From contig NZ_LDWR01000056.1 in assembly GCF_001039005.1 (NCBI RefSeq), forward strand, positions 29,103-93,102: a DNA stretch of 64,000 nucleotides. Reading direction: 5' to 3'. The notes beneath the pieces are model-generated. The model searched no databases. It had not been told where the DNA came from and was given only the letters and a program-made list of their open reading frames with translations. Positions 1 through 8,489 of the stretch are shown here, one piece after another. This stretch comes from Burkholderia cepacia. Its GTDB lineage: Bacteria > Pseudomonadota > Gammaproteobacteria > Burkholderiales > Burkholderiaceae. The position numbers and the translations under genes were made by a program. Within the stretch, counting starts at the first letter, position 1. The number at the start of each line of letters is the position of its first letter.

Positions 1-161
1 GCCGTATCGTCGACCGAGAATACGAGGCCGTCGGTATCGAACGGGGCGTCGGGGTCGGTCGCGCTGGCGCCCGCGACGGCGACGCGGCCCGCTTCGATCA
101 GGCCGCGGCACTGGCGGCGCGAGCCGAAGCCCTGGGTGTAGAGAATGCTTTCGAGATCCAT
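1..161 (-). CDS. rRNA pseudouridine synthase (RsuA family), N-terminal part
   Basis: This is the first 53 codons of a gene that runs off the left edge of the window, starting at ATG 161-159. The residues seen form an S4-type RNA-binding start: a short leader, then GFGSRRQC and LIEAGRVAV, the usual helix-turn-strand of the S4 fold. S4 domains at the N-terminus are typical of RsuA/RluB-type enzymes that isomerise a single uridine in rRNA. The catalytic domain lies outside the window, so family membership is inferred from the S4 pattern. Another S4 protein is possible. Confidence 0.7.
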   Translation of the reverse strand, partial: MDLESILYTQGFGSRRQCRGLIEAGRVAVAGASATDPDAPFDTDGLVFSVDDT

Positions 162-272
162 AGCGCGCGCATTCTATCAAGCCGCGCGCGACCGGCATGA
201 ACGCGCCTGCGCTGGTAAGCTGCCGGAACGCCGCGCGGGGTGCGGCGCCCCTTCATTCTTCACGGAAAGTCC

Positions 273-647
273 ATGCCTTTCGATTCGTTCCCGTTCGGCC
301 GCAAGGCTGCCGCCGTCGTCCTTGCCGCGACCGTTTCGTCGGCCGCGTTCGCGCATGCGCATGTCGCGAAGAGCGATCCGGCGGCGGGCGCGGCGGTGGC
401 TGCCGCACCGGCCGCCGTCACGATCGACTTCACCGAGCCGCTGGAGCCGGCGTTCAGCTCGATCGTCGTCGTCGACGGTGACGGCAAGACGGTGTCGGAC
501 GGCAACGCGCGCATCGACGCGTCGAACCGCAAGCGGATGACGGCGCCGCTCACGGCGGTCGGCACGGGCGCCTATACGGTGAAATGGGTGGCCGTCGCCA
601 CCGACGGACACCGCACGCAGGGCGCATATGGCTTCAGCGTGAAGTAA
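273..647 (+). CDS. CopC-domain periplasmic copper-binding protein
   Basis: A 124-residue exported protein. A signal peptide ends near AFAHAH, so the mature protein starts with a histidine-rich HAHV, as in CopC/YobA proteins whose N-terminal His is a copper ligand. The CopC fold is supported by SDPAAGA, IDFTEPLEPAFS and the terminal VKWVAVATDGHRTQGAY, which carries the conserved DGH. ATG 273 is preferred because the signal peptide follows directly and a purine-rich GGAAAG lies upstream; an ATG at 240 would add an unlikely leader. It probably binds or delivers copper in the periplasm. No copD is adjacent, so it looks like a stand-alone CopC. Confidence 0.85.
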   Translation: MPFDSFPFGRKAAAVVLAATVSSAAFAHAHVAKSDPAAGAAVAAAPAAVTIDFTEPLEPAFSSIVVVDGDGKTVSDGNARIDASNRKRMTAPLTAVGTGAYTVKWVAVATDGHRTQGAYGFSVK

Positions 648-711
648 CGCAACGGTGGCGGCAGGCCCGTGCCAGGGCTGCCGCTGCTCTATCCGACAGG
701 GAGTTTCCCGC

Positions 712-1212
712 ATGAATCCGACGACGCTCGACGCACTCGCCGATTTCCCCCGTCTGCTCGAAGCCCATTTCGCCGCCGTGCCCGACGGCTACGCGCGATG
801 GACGCCCGACGACTGGGCCGGGATTCCGAGCGAGCACTTCTCGCCGCTCGGGCAGCTCTGCCACGTGCGCGACATCGAGATCGACGGTTATCACGTGCGG
901 CTGCGGCGGATGCTCGATGAGGATCGGCCGCTGCTCGTGTCGATCGACGGCGACGCACTCGCGATCGAGCGCCGCTACAACGACGCATATGCATCCGACG
1001 TGCTCGCGGCGATCCGCGAAGCGCGACGCGAAACGCTGGACCTCCTGTCGAGCCTCACGCCCGAACAGTTCGCGCGCACCGGCGAGTTCGACGGCTACGG
1101 ATCGCTGACCGTGCGCGGGCTCGTCCATTACCTGTGCAGCCACGACCAGCAGCATCTGGCCGGCATGCAGTGGCTGCTCGGCAAGATTGACGCAGCGCTG
1201 TACGCGCGCTGA
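712..1212 (+). CDS. DinB family protein
   Basis: A 166-residue cytoplasmic protein of the DinB/YfiT four-helix-bundle superfamily. Family signs are the early helix (LLEAHFAAVPDGYARW), a metal-site segment CHVRDIEIDGYHV and the C-terminal CSHDQQHLAGM, giving the three-histidine metal site common in DinB proteins. Characterised relatives are metal-dependent thiol transferases or hydrolases, but most are uncharacterised and no substrate can be inferred. The start at 712 follows a CAGGGAG ribosome-binding sequence. It lies 64 bases downstream of the CopC-like gene on the same strand, and co-transcription is possible. Confidence 0.82.
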   Translation: MNPTTLDALADFPRLLEAHFAAVPDGYARWTPDDWAGIPSEHFSPLGQLCHVRDIEIDGYHVRLRRMLDEDRPLLVSIDGDALAIERRYNDAYASDVLAAIREARRETLDLLSSLTPEQFARTGEFDGYGSLTVRGLVHYLCSHDQQHLAGMQWLLGKIDAALYAR

Positions 1213-1392
1213 ACTGCGCCGGCGGCCACACCGTCTGTAGCGAATTCCGGTGCCGTTGTCGGTACGGCAACCCACATTGCACGATTCCGATTGGATCGTT
1301 TTTCTGGATAATCCATCCAGCCGCGACCGGCTGACCGGCGCGTCGCGCGTGCCTACACTCCTAGCTTCGTTCAACGAAAAAAGGAGTCAACC

Positions 1393-2166
1393 GTGGCAAC
1401 TCACACGCTCGCAGACAAGGTCGTCCTGATCGCAGGCGGCGCAAAGAATCTTGGCGGCTTGATCGCGCGGGACCTGGCGAGCCACGGCGCGAAGGCGGTG
1501 GCGATTCACTACAACAGCGCGGCGTCGCAGGCGCAGGCCGAGGAGACGGCCGCCGCGGTGCGCGCGGCCGGCGCCGACGCAGCGACGTTCCAGGCCGACC
1601 TGACGACGGCCGCCGCGGTCGAGAAGCTGTTCGACGACGCGAAGCAGCGCTTCGGCAGGATCGACATCGCGATCAACACGGTCGGCAAGGTGCTGAAGAA
1701 ACCGTTCACCGAGATCAGCGAGGCCGAATACGACGAGATGTTCGCGGTCAACAGCAAGTCGGCGTTCTTCTTCATCAAGGAAGCAGGGCGGCACCTCGAG
1801 GATCACGGCAAGCTCGTCACGCTCGTGACGTCGCTGCTCGGCGCGTTCACGCCGTTCTATGCGGCGTACGAAGGGTCGAAGGCGCCGGTCGAGCACTTCA
1901 CGCGCGCGGCGTCGAAGGAATACGGCGCACGCGGAATCTCGGTGACGGCCGTCGGGCCGGGCCCGATGGACACGCCGTTCTTCTATCCGGCCGAAGGCGC
2001 CGATGCGGTCGCGTATCACAAGACGGCGGCCGCGCTGTCGCCGTTCAGCAAGACGGGCCTGACCGACATCGAGGACGTCGTGCCGTTCATCCGCCATCTC
2101 GTGACCGACGGCTGGTGGATCACCGGCCAGACGATCCTGATCAACGGCGGTTATACGACCAAGTAA
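1393..2166 (+). CDS. SDR family oxidoreductase
   Basis: A 257-residue short-chain dehydrogenase/reductase. The nucleotide-binding glycine motif is AGGAKNLGG (about 14-22). The structural NxxG region is INTVG (94-98). The catalytic set is Ser147, Tyr159 and Lys163 (YEGSK). The C-terminal end ILINGGY is typical of the classical family. Translation begins at GTG 1393, seven bases after a strong AAGGAG. Upstream (about 1213-1390) is the promoter region. The gene is followed by a LysR-type regulator in the same direction, which may regulate it. The substrate is unknown; NAD(P) dependence is inferred from the fold. Confidence 0.88.
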   Translation: MATHTLADKVVLIAGGAKNLGGLIARDLASHGAKAVAIHYNSAASQAQAEETAAAVRAAGADAATFQADLTTAAAVEKLFDDAKQRFGRIDIAINTVGKVLKKPFTEISEAEYDEMFAVNSKSAFFFIKEAGRHLEDHGKLVTLVTSLLGAFTPFYAAYEGSKAPVEHFTRAASKEYGARGISVTAVGPGPMDTPFFYPAEGADAVAYHKTAAALSPFSKTGLTDIEDVVPFIRHLVTDGWWITGQTILINGGYTTK

Positions 2167-2341
2167 GCGCCAACGCAGGCGGCCGTCGCGGGCGCGTGGC
2201 GCACCGCAATGGCTCGATTGCGTGGACAATGAACGGGCGCGCAGCCGCGAGGCCGCGCACCCGTTTTCTCTGTGCCGCAGGCCTCCGCCGCGATGCGCGA
2301 CGGGCGCTGGCGCCGGTCGTCCGAACCCATGTTCCCCGCCG

Positions 2342-3277
2342 ATGGACAAGCTGGATCAGGTCAGAATCTTCCTGCAGGTTGCCGAGATGGGCAGCTTCAT
2401 CAAGGCCGCGCATGCGCTCGACGTGCCGCGCGCGACCGTGTCGGCGGCCGTCCAGCAACTGGAGACGGGGCTCGGCACGCGCCTCCTGCACCGCACGACG
2501 CGCCAGGTGCAGCTGACCGCCGATGGCGCGCTGCTGCTCGAACGCGGCCGGCGCCTGCTCGCCGAGGCCGACGAACTCGACCGCCTGTTCCGCCGCCGCG
2601 ATCGCGACGTGATCGGGCGGCTGAACGTCGACGTGCCGAGCCGGATCGCGCGCCGCGTGATCGCGCCCGCGCTGCCGTCGCTGTTTCGCCGCCACCCGAA
2701 GCTGCAGCTGTCGCTCGGCTCGACGGACCGCTCGATCGACCTGGTGCAGGAGGGCGTCGACTGCGCGATTCGCGTCGGGCGGCTGGCGGACAGCAGCCTC
2801 GTCGTGCGGCCGCTCGGGCAGTTCACGCTGATCAACTGCGCGAGCCCCGACTACCTGCGCGAATACGGCGTGCCCGAGCATCCGGATGCGCTCGCGCACG
2901 GGCACTGGGCGATCGGCTATGCGTCGCCGACGACGGGGCGCGAACTCGGGTGGGAATACTGCGCGGACGGCGGGCAGCACACGCTGACGCTGCCGAGCCG
3001 CGTGATCGTCAACAACGCCGAAACCTATATCGCCGGCTGCATCGCTGGAATGGGGCTGATCCAGATTCCGCGCTTCGACGTCGCGCATCTGCTGGACAGC
3101 GGCGCACTCATCGACGTGATGCCCGGCTACCGCGCCGCGCCGATGGACGTGTCGGCTGTGTATCCGCACCGGCGGCACCGGTCGCGCCGGCTCAATGCAT
3201 TTATCGAGTGGTTCGGGGAGTTGATGGCGGACGCGTTGACGGGGACCGGAGCGGGGGCGGGCGCGGAGGGCGACTGA
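2342..3277 (+). CDS. LysR-family transcriptional regulator
   Basis: A 311-residue LysR-type regulator. The N-terminal winged helix-turn-helix (about 1-60) contains MGSFIKAAHALDVPRATVS and RTTRQVQLTADG. The rest is the two-lobed effector domain, with DCAIRVGRLADSS and the characteristic GMGLIQIP near residue 240. It closely resembles the CrgA/DmlR-like subgroup. ATG 2342 is chosen because the HTH begins immediately after it; an in-frame ATG at 2222 would add a low-complexity leader. It follows the SDR gene at 1393-2166 by 175 bases on the same strand. The alanine/glycine-rich tail is probably unstructured. Confidence 0.88.
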   Translation: MDKLDQVRIFLQVAEMGSFIKAAHALDVPRATVSAAVQQLETGLGTRLLHRTTRQVQLTADGALLLERGRRLLAEADELDRLFRRRDRDVIGRLNVDVPSRIARRVIAPALPSLFRRHPKLQLSLGSTDRSIDLVQEGVDCAIRVGRLADSSLVVRPLGQFTLINCASPDYLREYGVPEHPDALAHGHWAIGYASPTTGRELGWEYCADGGQHTLTLPSRVIVNNAETYIAGCIAGMGLIQIPRFDVAHLLDSGALIDVMPGYRAAPMDVSAVYPHRRHRSRRLNAFIEWFGELMADALTGTGAGAGAEGD

Positions 3278-3316
3278 CCGGGCCGCCGGTTTGCGTGATG
3301 CGGTGCCGCGCTTTTT

Positions 3317-4213
3317 TCAGTCGGGCAGCGCCGCGAATTGCCGGCCGCGCCCGGTTTCCCGCACCGCATCGATCAACGCCGCGCCGGCGCCGTCCGGTTT
3401 CGCCGCGAACGCGTAGAAGCGCGCGGCCGGCAGCGCGGGCAGCCCGTCCTGCGATCCGCACACACGCAGTCCGTCGCGCAACTGGCTGCGCGCCAGCGCG
3501 GTGACCGCGAAGCCCGCGAGTGCGGCCGATACGCAGCCTGCCATGCTGCTGCTCTCGAACAGCACGCGGAACGGCCGCAGCGCGGCGGCGAGCGCCGCGA
3601 CGGCGGCCTCGCGATAGACGCAGGGTTCCGGAAACAGCGCGAGCGGCACTTCGCCACCGGCGTCGAGCGGGCGATCCGCTGCGAACGCCCACACGAGTGG
3701 TTCTTCCCACAGCAGCTCGCCCGGCGCGTCGACCTGCCGGCACTGCTTGCCGAAGACGACGTCGAGCCGGCCGAGCGTCTGTTCGCGCAGCAGCACGGCG
3801 GTGATCCCGACCTTCAGCTCGATCGCCGTACGCGGGTAGCGGTCGCGGAACGTGCGCAGCACCTGCGGCAGCCAAGCCCCCGCGAAATCCTCCGATGCGC
3901 CGACGCGCAGCCGCCCGTGCGCCGGCGCGCCGCGCAGCCTCGCGCGCACTTCGCGCTCCATGTCGACGATGTTGCGCGCGTACACGTACAGCGTGTCGCC
4001 GGCCGGCGTGAGCGCGATACGGCGCGTCGTGCGCGCCAGCAGCACCGTGCCGGCCGCCTGTTCGAGCCGCTTGATGTGGCCGCTGACGGCGGACGGCGTC
4101 AGCGCGAGGCGCTCCGCGGCCGGCGCGAACCCGCGGCTGTCGACGACTTCGAGGAAGGTGCGCAGCAGCGCGATGTCGAGCGAGGTCGACGCGGGATCGG
4201 TCAGCGGTTCCAT
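3317..4213 (-). CDS. LysR-family transcriptional regulator, divergent from hydrolase gene
   Basis: A 298-residue LysR-type regulator with the HTH at about 12-70 (VDSRGFAPAAERLALTPSAVS, then RTTRRIALTPAG) and an effector-binding domain after about residue 90. It is divergent from the alpha/beta-hydrolase gene at 4319, with a 105-base shared control region. That region holds a pair of near-identical 11-bp sequences at 4242-4252 and 4259-4269, likely its operator. By the usual LysR arrangement it probably controls both itself and the hydrolase; the effector is unknown. Confidence 0.88.
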   Translation of the reverse strand: MEPLTDPASTSLDIALLRTFLEVVDSRGFAPAAERLALTPSAVSGHIKRLEQAAGTVLLARTTRRIALTPAGDTLYVYARNIVDMEREVRARLRGAPAHGRLRVGASEDFAGAWLPQVLRTFRDRYPRTAIELKVGITAVLLREQTLGRLDVVFGKQCRQVDAPGELLWEEPLVWAFAADRPLDAGGEVPLALFPEPCVYREAAVAALAAALRPFRVLFESSSMAGCVSAALAGFAVTALARSQLRDGLRVCGSQDGLPALPAARFYAFAAKPDGAGAALIDAVRETGRGRQFAALPD

Positions 4214-4241
4214 CGGTCAATTCAACGCAAGATTTGAAGAA

Positions 4242-4269
4242 TGAATCATGATACTCCGTGAATCGTGAT
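4242..4269. promoter_or_regulatory. Candidate LysR operator: tandem 11-bp repeats
   Basis: TGAATCATGAT (4242-4252) is repeated as TGAATCGTGAT (4259-4269) with a 17-bp period, inside the divergent intergenic region between a LysR gene and a hydrolase gene. ATCATGAT within the first copy is itself a perfect palindrome. The spacing puts the two copies about 1.6 helical turns apart. Binding by the adjacent LysR protein is inferred from position. Confidence 0.45.
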
Positions 4270-4318
4270 GAAAGGCCGGCCTACCATCGTGCAACAGGTT
4301 GACCCCACGGAGAGCACG

Positions 4319-5209
4319 ATGCCTACCTATGCGCATGCGACGACCGCGTCGCTCGATATCGCCTATCTCGAATGGAACCCGCGCGGCACACGCGTGGCCG
4401 TGCTGCTGCACGGCTGGCCGGACAGCCCGGTCGGCTGGGAGCACGTGGCCGCGGCGCTTGCCGAGCGCGGCTACCGCGTGCTCGCGCCCGCGCTGCGCGG
4501 CTTTGCGCCGACGCGCTTTCGCGACGCATCCACGCCCCGCAGCGGCCAGCTCGCGGCGCTCGGGCGCGACCTGCTCGAATTCGTCGATGTGCTCGGCGTC
4601 GAGCGGCCCGTGCTGGTGGGGCACGACTGGGGCGCCCGCGCGGTCGCGAACGCCTGTGGGCTGCGCGAGGGCGTCGCATCGCATCTCGTGATGCTGTCGG
4701 TCGGGTACGGCACCAACGATCCCGGTCAACCGCTGTCGCTGCAGCAGGCGCGCAACTACTGGTATCACTGGTTCATGGCGACGCCGCGCGGCGAACAGGC
4801 GCTGCGCGACGATCGCCGCGCGTTCGCCCGCCTGATGTGGGACACGTGGTCGCCGCCCGGCTGGTATCGCGACAGCGATTTCGATGCGGCCGCTGCCGCG
4901 TTTGACGGGCCCGACTGGATCGACGTCGTGCTGCATTCGTACCGGCATCGCTGGGGTTTCGCGCCGGGTGCGCCGGCCTATGCCGACGACGACGCGCGGC
5001 TGAATCCGTCGCCCGTGCTGTCGGTGCCGACGCTCGTGCTGCACGGCGGCGCGGATGCCGTCAACCACCCGGACAGCTCGGCCGGGCGCGAACGGTACTT
5101 TGCGGGGCGCTACGCGCGGCAGGTGCTGGACGGCGTCGGGCATTTTCCGCAGCACGAGGCGTCGGCGGCGGTCGCGGACGCGATCCTCGGGTTCTGCGAG
5201 CGCGACTGA
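4319..5209 (+). CDS. alpha/beta hydrolase, epoxide hydrolase-like
   Basis: A 296-residue alpha/beta-fold hydrolase. The oxyanion motif is HGWPDS (31-36). The nucleophile elbow is GHDWGA with Asp103, so the nucleophile is aspartate as in soluble epoxide hydrolases and haloalkane dehalogenases, not serine. The catalytic His is in GVGHFPQHE near the C-terminus, and a variable cap lies between about 130 and 210. ATG 4319 follows CACGGAGAG, a good ribosome-binding site; the ATG at 4268 lies within the operator repeats. The divergent LysR neighbour suggests inducible expression. Epoxide hydrolase is the best guess; the substrate is unknown. Confidence 0.85.
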   Translation: MPTYAHATTASLDIAYLEWNPRGTRVAVLLHGWPDSPVGWEHVAAALAERGYRVLAPALRGFAPTRFRDASTPRSGQLAALGRDLLEFVDVLGVERPVLVGHDWGARAVANACGLREGVASHLVMLSVGYGTNDPGQPLSLQQARNYWYHWFMATPRGEQALRDDRRAFARLMWDTWSPPGWYRDSDFDAAAAAFDGPDWIDVVLHSYRHRWGFAPGAPAYADDDARLNPSPVLSVPTLVLHGGADAVNHPDSSAGRERYFAGRYARQVLDGVGHFPQHEASAAVADAILGFCERD

Positions 5210-5244
5210 CGCGCGAGCCGGCGGGCCCGGCGCGCGGGGGCGGC

Positions 5245-6144
5245 TCAACCGCCGACGCGGGGTGCAAGCAGGTCGTCGAGGCCGATGTTGCGGAACATCT
5301 CGCGGCGGATCCGATCGCCGACGCGGAACACTTCCTCCGCGCCGTCCTGCGACGGATCGACGAATACGCGGTACGGGCGCTTGCCGGGCGGCGCGGCGAC
5401 GAGATCGGCAATCGCCGTCGCGACGGTGCCGGCATCGGCGCCCGCGGGTTCGAGCGCGGCGAGGCCCTGCAGCGCTTGATCGGCGACGCCCGCGTACGGT
5501 CCGCTGTCATAGGCCGCCTGCACGGCGGCATCGGCCGGCTTGCCCGCGTGCACGAAGTGGTTTGTGCCCCGGGTGAATGCGCCCGGCACGACGATCGACG
5601 TTTCGATGCCCCAGCGGGCGAGTTCGGCCGCATAGGACACCGCGAGCGAATCCATCGCGGCCTTCGCGGCGAAGTAGGGGGCGAGGAACGGCGGCGTGCC
5701 GCCGCGCGCCGACGAGGACGATACCCAGACGAGCAGGCCGCGGCCCTGGCGGCGCAGATGCGGCAGCGCCGCCCGGTTCACGCGCTGGGTCGACACGACG
5801 TTGATGTCGTACAGCTGCGCCAGTTGTTCGGGCGTGAACGCTTCGGCCGGGCCGAACACCATGTGGCCGGCGTTGTGGACGATGGTGTCGACGCGGCCGT
5901 TGTCCGCGATTACGCGGTCGATCGCGGCATCGACGGACGCGTCGTCGCCGACGTCGAGCTCAACGGTGCGCAGGTCGACGCCGTGTTCCTGCGCATAGGC
6001 CGCGATCGCGGCGGCGCGCGGCGCGTTGCGGCCGGCGCTTTCGCGCATCGACGCGTAGACCGTGTGGCCGGCGCGGGCGAGTGCCTGGGCCGTCAGCAGG
6101 CCGAAGCCGCTGGACGCACCCGTGACGAGAATGACTTCCTTCAT
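5245..6144 (-). CDS. SDR family oxidoreductase
   Basis: A 299-residue short-chain dehydrogenase. The cofactor motif is TGASSGFG (8-15), NAG is at 91-93, serines 142-145 hold the catalytic Ser, and YFAAK gives Tyr157 and Lys161. The extended C-terminal part, with a substrate-cap-like section after 200, resembles the subgroup of SDRs that act on bulky or hydrophobic substrates. It is downstream of the SDR at 6203-6940 on the same strand with a 58-base gap, so the two are probably one transcript controlled by the divergent LysR gene at 7058. The reaction is unknown. Confidence 0.87.
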   Translation of the reverse strand: MKEVILVTGASSGFGLLTAQALARAGHTVYASMRESAGRNAPRAAAIAAYAQEHGVDLRTVELDVGDDASVDAAIDRVIADNGRVDTIVHNAGHMVFGPAEAFTPEQLAQLYDINVVSTQRVNRAALPHLRRQGRGLLVWVSSSSARGGTPPFLAPYFAAKAAMDSLAVSYAAELARWGIETSIVVPGAFTRGTNHFVHAGKPADAAVQAAYDSGPYAGVADQALQGLAALEPAGADAGTVATAIADLVAAPPGKRPYRVFVDPSQDGAEEVFRVGDRIRREMFRNIGLDDLLAPRVGG

Positions 6145-6202
6145 GATTGATCTCCGGTAACAGGGGGACGGGCCGCGGCTGGTTGCCCTTTCGCGCGGTC
6201 CG

Positions 6203-6940
6203 TCAGCACATGCCGCCGTTGGCGCGCAGGATCTGGCCGTTGACCCACGCGCCGTCGGGGCCGGCGAGGAACGCGACGACGCCGGCGATGTCCGCGGGCT
6301 GGCCGAGCCGCTCCAGCGGATTCATTTTCGCCATCCGGTCGACGAGTTCGGGGCTCTTGCCGTGCAGGAACAGCTCGGTCGCGACCGGCCCCGGTGCGAC
6401 CGCGTTCACGCTGATGCCGCGGCCGCGCATCTCCTGGGCAAGGACCTGCGTCATACCCTCGACGGCCGCCTTGGTCGCGATGTACACGCCATAGGTCGGC
6501 AGGCGCATGCCGATCACGCTCGACGACAGGTTGACGATGCGGCCGCCGTCGCGCAGGCGCTTCGCCGCCTCGCGGCTGACGTTGAACGTACCCTTCAGGT
6601 TGATTGCGACCGTCTGGTCGAAGGACGTGTCGTCGACGTCGGCGATCGCGGCGAGCTTCATGACGCCCGCACTGTTGACGACCACGTCGACGCGACCGAA
6701 CGCGCGCTCGGCCGTGTCGAACAGCGCGGCGGTCGCCGCCGGGTCGGCGACGTCCGCCTGCACCGCGATGGCTTCGCCGCCGCCGGCGACGATCGCGTCG
6801 ACCACTTCCTGAGCGGGGCCGGCGCTACCGGCATAGTTGACGACGACCCTGAAACCGTCCCGGGCGAGACGGCGGGCGATTTCCGCGCCGATGCCACGCG
6901 ATGAACCCGTGACGAGGGCGACCTGTTCCGATGTGCTCAT
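6203..6940 (-). CDS. SDR family oxidoreductase, FabG-like
   Basis: A 245-residue classical SDR. It has TGSSRGIG (11-18), NSAG (89-92), a Ser139-141 cluster, and Tyr153 with Lys157 (YIATK). The tail QILRANGG matches FabG-type 3-oxoacyl reductases and glucose-dehydrogenase-like enzymes. It is first in a probable two-gene - strand operon and divergent from a LysR gene 117 bases away, the usual layout for a regulator and its target. The role is unknown. The essential fatty-acid FabG is normally next to acpP, so this is a paralogue. Confidence 0.88.
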   Translation of the reverse strand: MSTSEQVALVTGSSRGIGAEIARRLARDGFRVVVNYAGSAGPAQEVVDAIVAGGGEAIAVQADVADPAATAALFDTAERAFGRVDVVVNSAGVMKLAAIADVDDTSFDQTVAINLKGTFNVSREAAKRLRDGGRIVNLSSSVIGMRLPTYGVYIATKAAVEGMTQVLAQEMRGRGISVNAVAPGPVATELFLHGKSPELVDRMAKMNPLERLGQPADIAGVVAFLAGPDGAWVNGQILRANGGMC

Positions 6941-7057
6941 GTCCTGCTCCTTGGTTCGTGAGTGCCGTGCGAGCCGGCGACAGGACTAATGTAGGCGCCC
7001 TCTATCAATAAAAATAATGAATAATGATCAGATCAAGAATGACTAAAAGTATGTCTC

Positions 7058-7960
7058 ATGGCATTCGACAGCAGACTCCTGAGCGGTATCGGCGTGCTCT
7101 CGGCGGTGATCGAGGCCGGCACCTTCGCGCGCGCGGGCGAGGCGATGGGGTTGACGCAGCCGGCCGTGAGCCGCGCCGTCGCGCGGCTGGAAGAGCGCGT
7201 CGGCATCCGGATCTTCAACCGGACGGCGCGCGCGATCACGTTGACCGACGAAGGGCGGCGCTTTTACGAGGCGGTCGCGCCGCTGCTGGCCGGCATCGAG
7301 GAGGCGGCGGTCGACGCCGGCCGTTCCAGGGCGCGCGTCAGGGGGCGGTTGCGGGTCAACGTGGACGGCACCTTCGGCCACTCCGTGCTGGCGCCGCGGA
7401 TGGCGGAGTTTCTCGACCGCTTCCCGGAACTGTCCGTCGAAATCAGCGTGCGTGACCGGATGGGCGATCTCGTCGCCGACGGCTTCGACGTGGCGGTGCG
7501 TTTCGGCGTTCCGGAGCCGTCGTCATACCGTGCGCGGCTGCTGCTCGAGACGCGCGTGCTCACCTGCGCGTCGGCGGCCTATGTCGCGCGTCACGGCGAA
7601 CCGCGGCATCCGCACGATCTCGCGGACGGGCATCGTTGCGTGCTGATCCGCGATCCGGTCACGGGGCGGCCGTTCGAATGGGTGTTCCAGCGCGGCAACG
7701 AGGTGGTGCCGTTCGAGGCCGGCGGCCGGCTGATGGTCAACGACACGGGCGCGCTGCTCGGCGCGTGCCTCGGCGGCGCGGGCGTCGCGCAGCTGCTGGA
7801 ACTCTACGCGCGGGACATCCTTGCCGACGGGCGGCTGGTGCAGTTGCTGCCGGAATGGGCGGACGAGACGTTTCCGCTTTATGCGTATCACCACGCGTCG
7901 AACCTCGTGTCCGCGAAGGTGCGGGTGTTTCTCGACTTCGTCCGCGAGCTGATGGCCTGA
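7058..7960 (+). CDS. LysR-family transcriptional regulator, divergent from SDR pair
   Basis: A 300-residue LysR-type regulator: HTH at about 10-65 (GTFARAGEAMGLTQPAVS, then RTARAITLTDEG) and an effector domain with DGFDVAVRFGVPE and GAGVAQLLELY. It belongs to the same broad CrgA/DmlR-like group as the regulator at 2342. It starts at ATG 7058. The shared upstream region (6941-7057) contains a distinctly AT-rich block at about 6998-7046, suitable for divergent promoters. It probably regulates the two SDR genes to its left. Confidence 0.88.
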   Translation: MAFDSRLLSGIGVLSAVIEAGTFARAGEAMGLTQPAVSRAVARLEERVGIRIFNRTARAITLTDEGRRFYEAVAPLLAGIEEAAVDAGRSRARVRGRLRVNVDGTFGHSVLAPRMAEFLDRFPELSVEISVRDRMGDLVADGFDVAVRFGVPEPSSYRARLLLETRVLTCASAAYVARHGEPRHPHDLADGHRCVLIRDPVTGRPFEWVFQRGNEVVPFEAGGRLMVNDTGALLGACLGGAGVAQLLELYARDILADGRLVQLLPEWADETFPLYAYHHASNLVSAKVRVFLDFVRELMA

Positions 7961-7996
7961 GTCCGCACCGCGAAAGGCGGCCGGGCGGCCGTCGGG

Positions 7997-8164
7997 TCAT
8001 TCGGTGCGATGGGGGACGTTGTCCGGGAACGGATAGGGCGCATGCGGCCCCGGCCAGTCGGGCACCGGCGGCGCGCTCAGTACGTCGCATCCGCCCAGCA
8101 TCAGCAACAGAACCGCGGCAAGCACGCGGCGGCAGATCGGGCGTGAAATCGTGCGCATGGACAT
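7997..8164 (-). CDS. Small putative lipoprotein
   Basis: A 55-residue protein that I do not recognise. It begins MSMRTISRPICRR, continues with a hydrophobic stretch VLAAVLLLMLGGC, and so has a lipobox (LGGC) followed by a short proline-rich mature part ending PFPDNVPHRTE. This is the layout of a tiny secreted lipoprotein of the kind common in Burkholderia and easily missed by gene finders. It faces the LysR gene at 7058, leaving 36 bases between stop codons. ATG 8164 is chosen because the signal peptide starts there. Confidence 0.6.
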   Translation of the reverse strand: MSMRTISRPICRRVLAAVLLLMLGGCDVLSAPPVPDWPGPHAPYPFPDNVPHRTE

Positions 8165-8239
8165 GGGCGGCCTCCGTGCTCGGCATCCCTGATGCTTGGA
8201 CCGGCTGGCGGGACACGTGTTGCGGTGGGCGCGGCGAAA

Positions 8240-8277
8240 AACAAAAAACCCGCGAAGCGAGGTGCTTGCGCGGGTTT
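8240..8277 (-). terminator. Rho-independent terminator downstream of tRNA-Leu
   Basis: Read on the - strand, the stem AACCCGCG...CGCGGGTT is followed by TTTTGTTTTT. It sits about 30 bases beyond the 3' end of the tRNA-Leu gene. Confidence 0.75.
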
Positions 8278-8308
8278 CGAGCGGGCAGCGCATGACGCTG
8301 CGAAATAC

Positions 8309-8393
8309 TGGTGCCCAGGGCCGGAATCGAACCGGCACGCCTTGCGGCGGGGGATTTTGAGTCCCCTGCGTCTACCAATTTCACCACCTGGGC
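8309..8393 (-). tRNA. tRNA-Leu (anticodon CAA)
   Basis: An 85-base class II tRNA on the - strand. The acceptor arms GCCCAGG (5') and CCTGGGC are complementary, with discriminator A and an encoded CCA. The T-loop region reads GGTTCGATTCC. The anticodon stem GGGGA/TCCCC encloses the seven-base loop CTCAAAA, giving anticodon CAA, which reads UUG. The long variable arm expected of tRNA-Leu is present. It stands alone and is followed by a hairpin terminator. Confidence 0.95.
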
Positions 8394-8489
8394 TTGTTCG
8401 TGACCGCGCAGGTGTTCGTGCGCGGCGAAACGCGGATTATGGCTGAAATCCCCGCACCGGGCAAGCCACTGGTTTGCCGGCCTTGCCGG

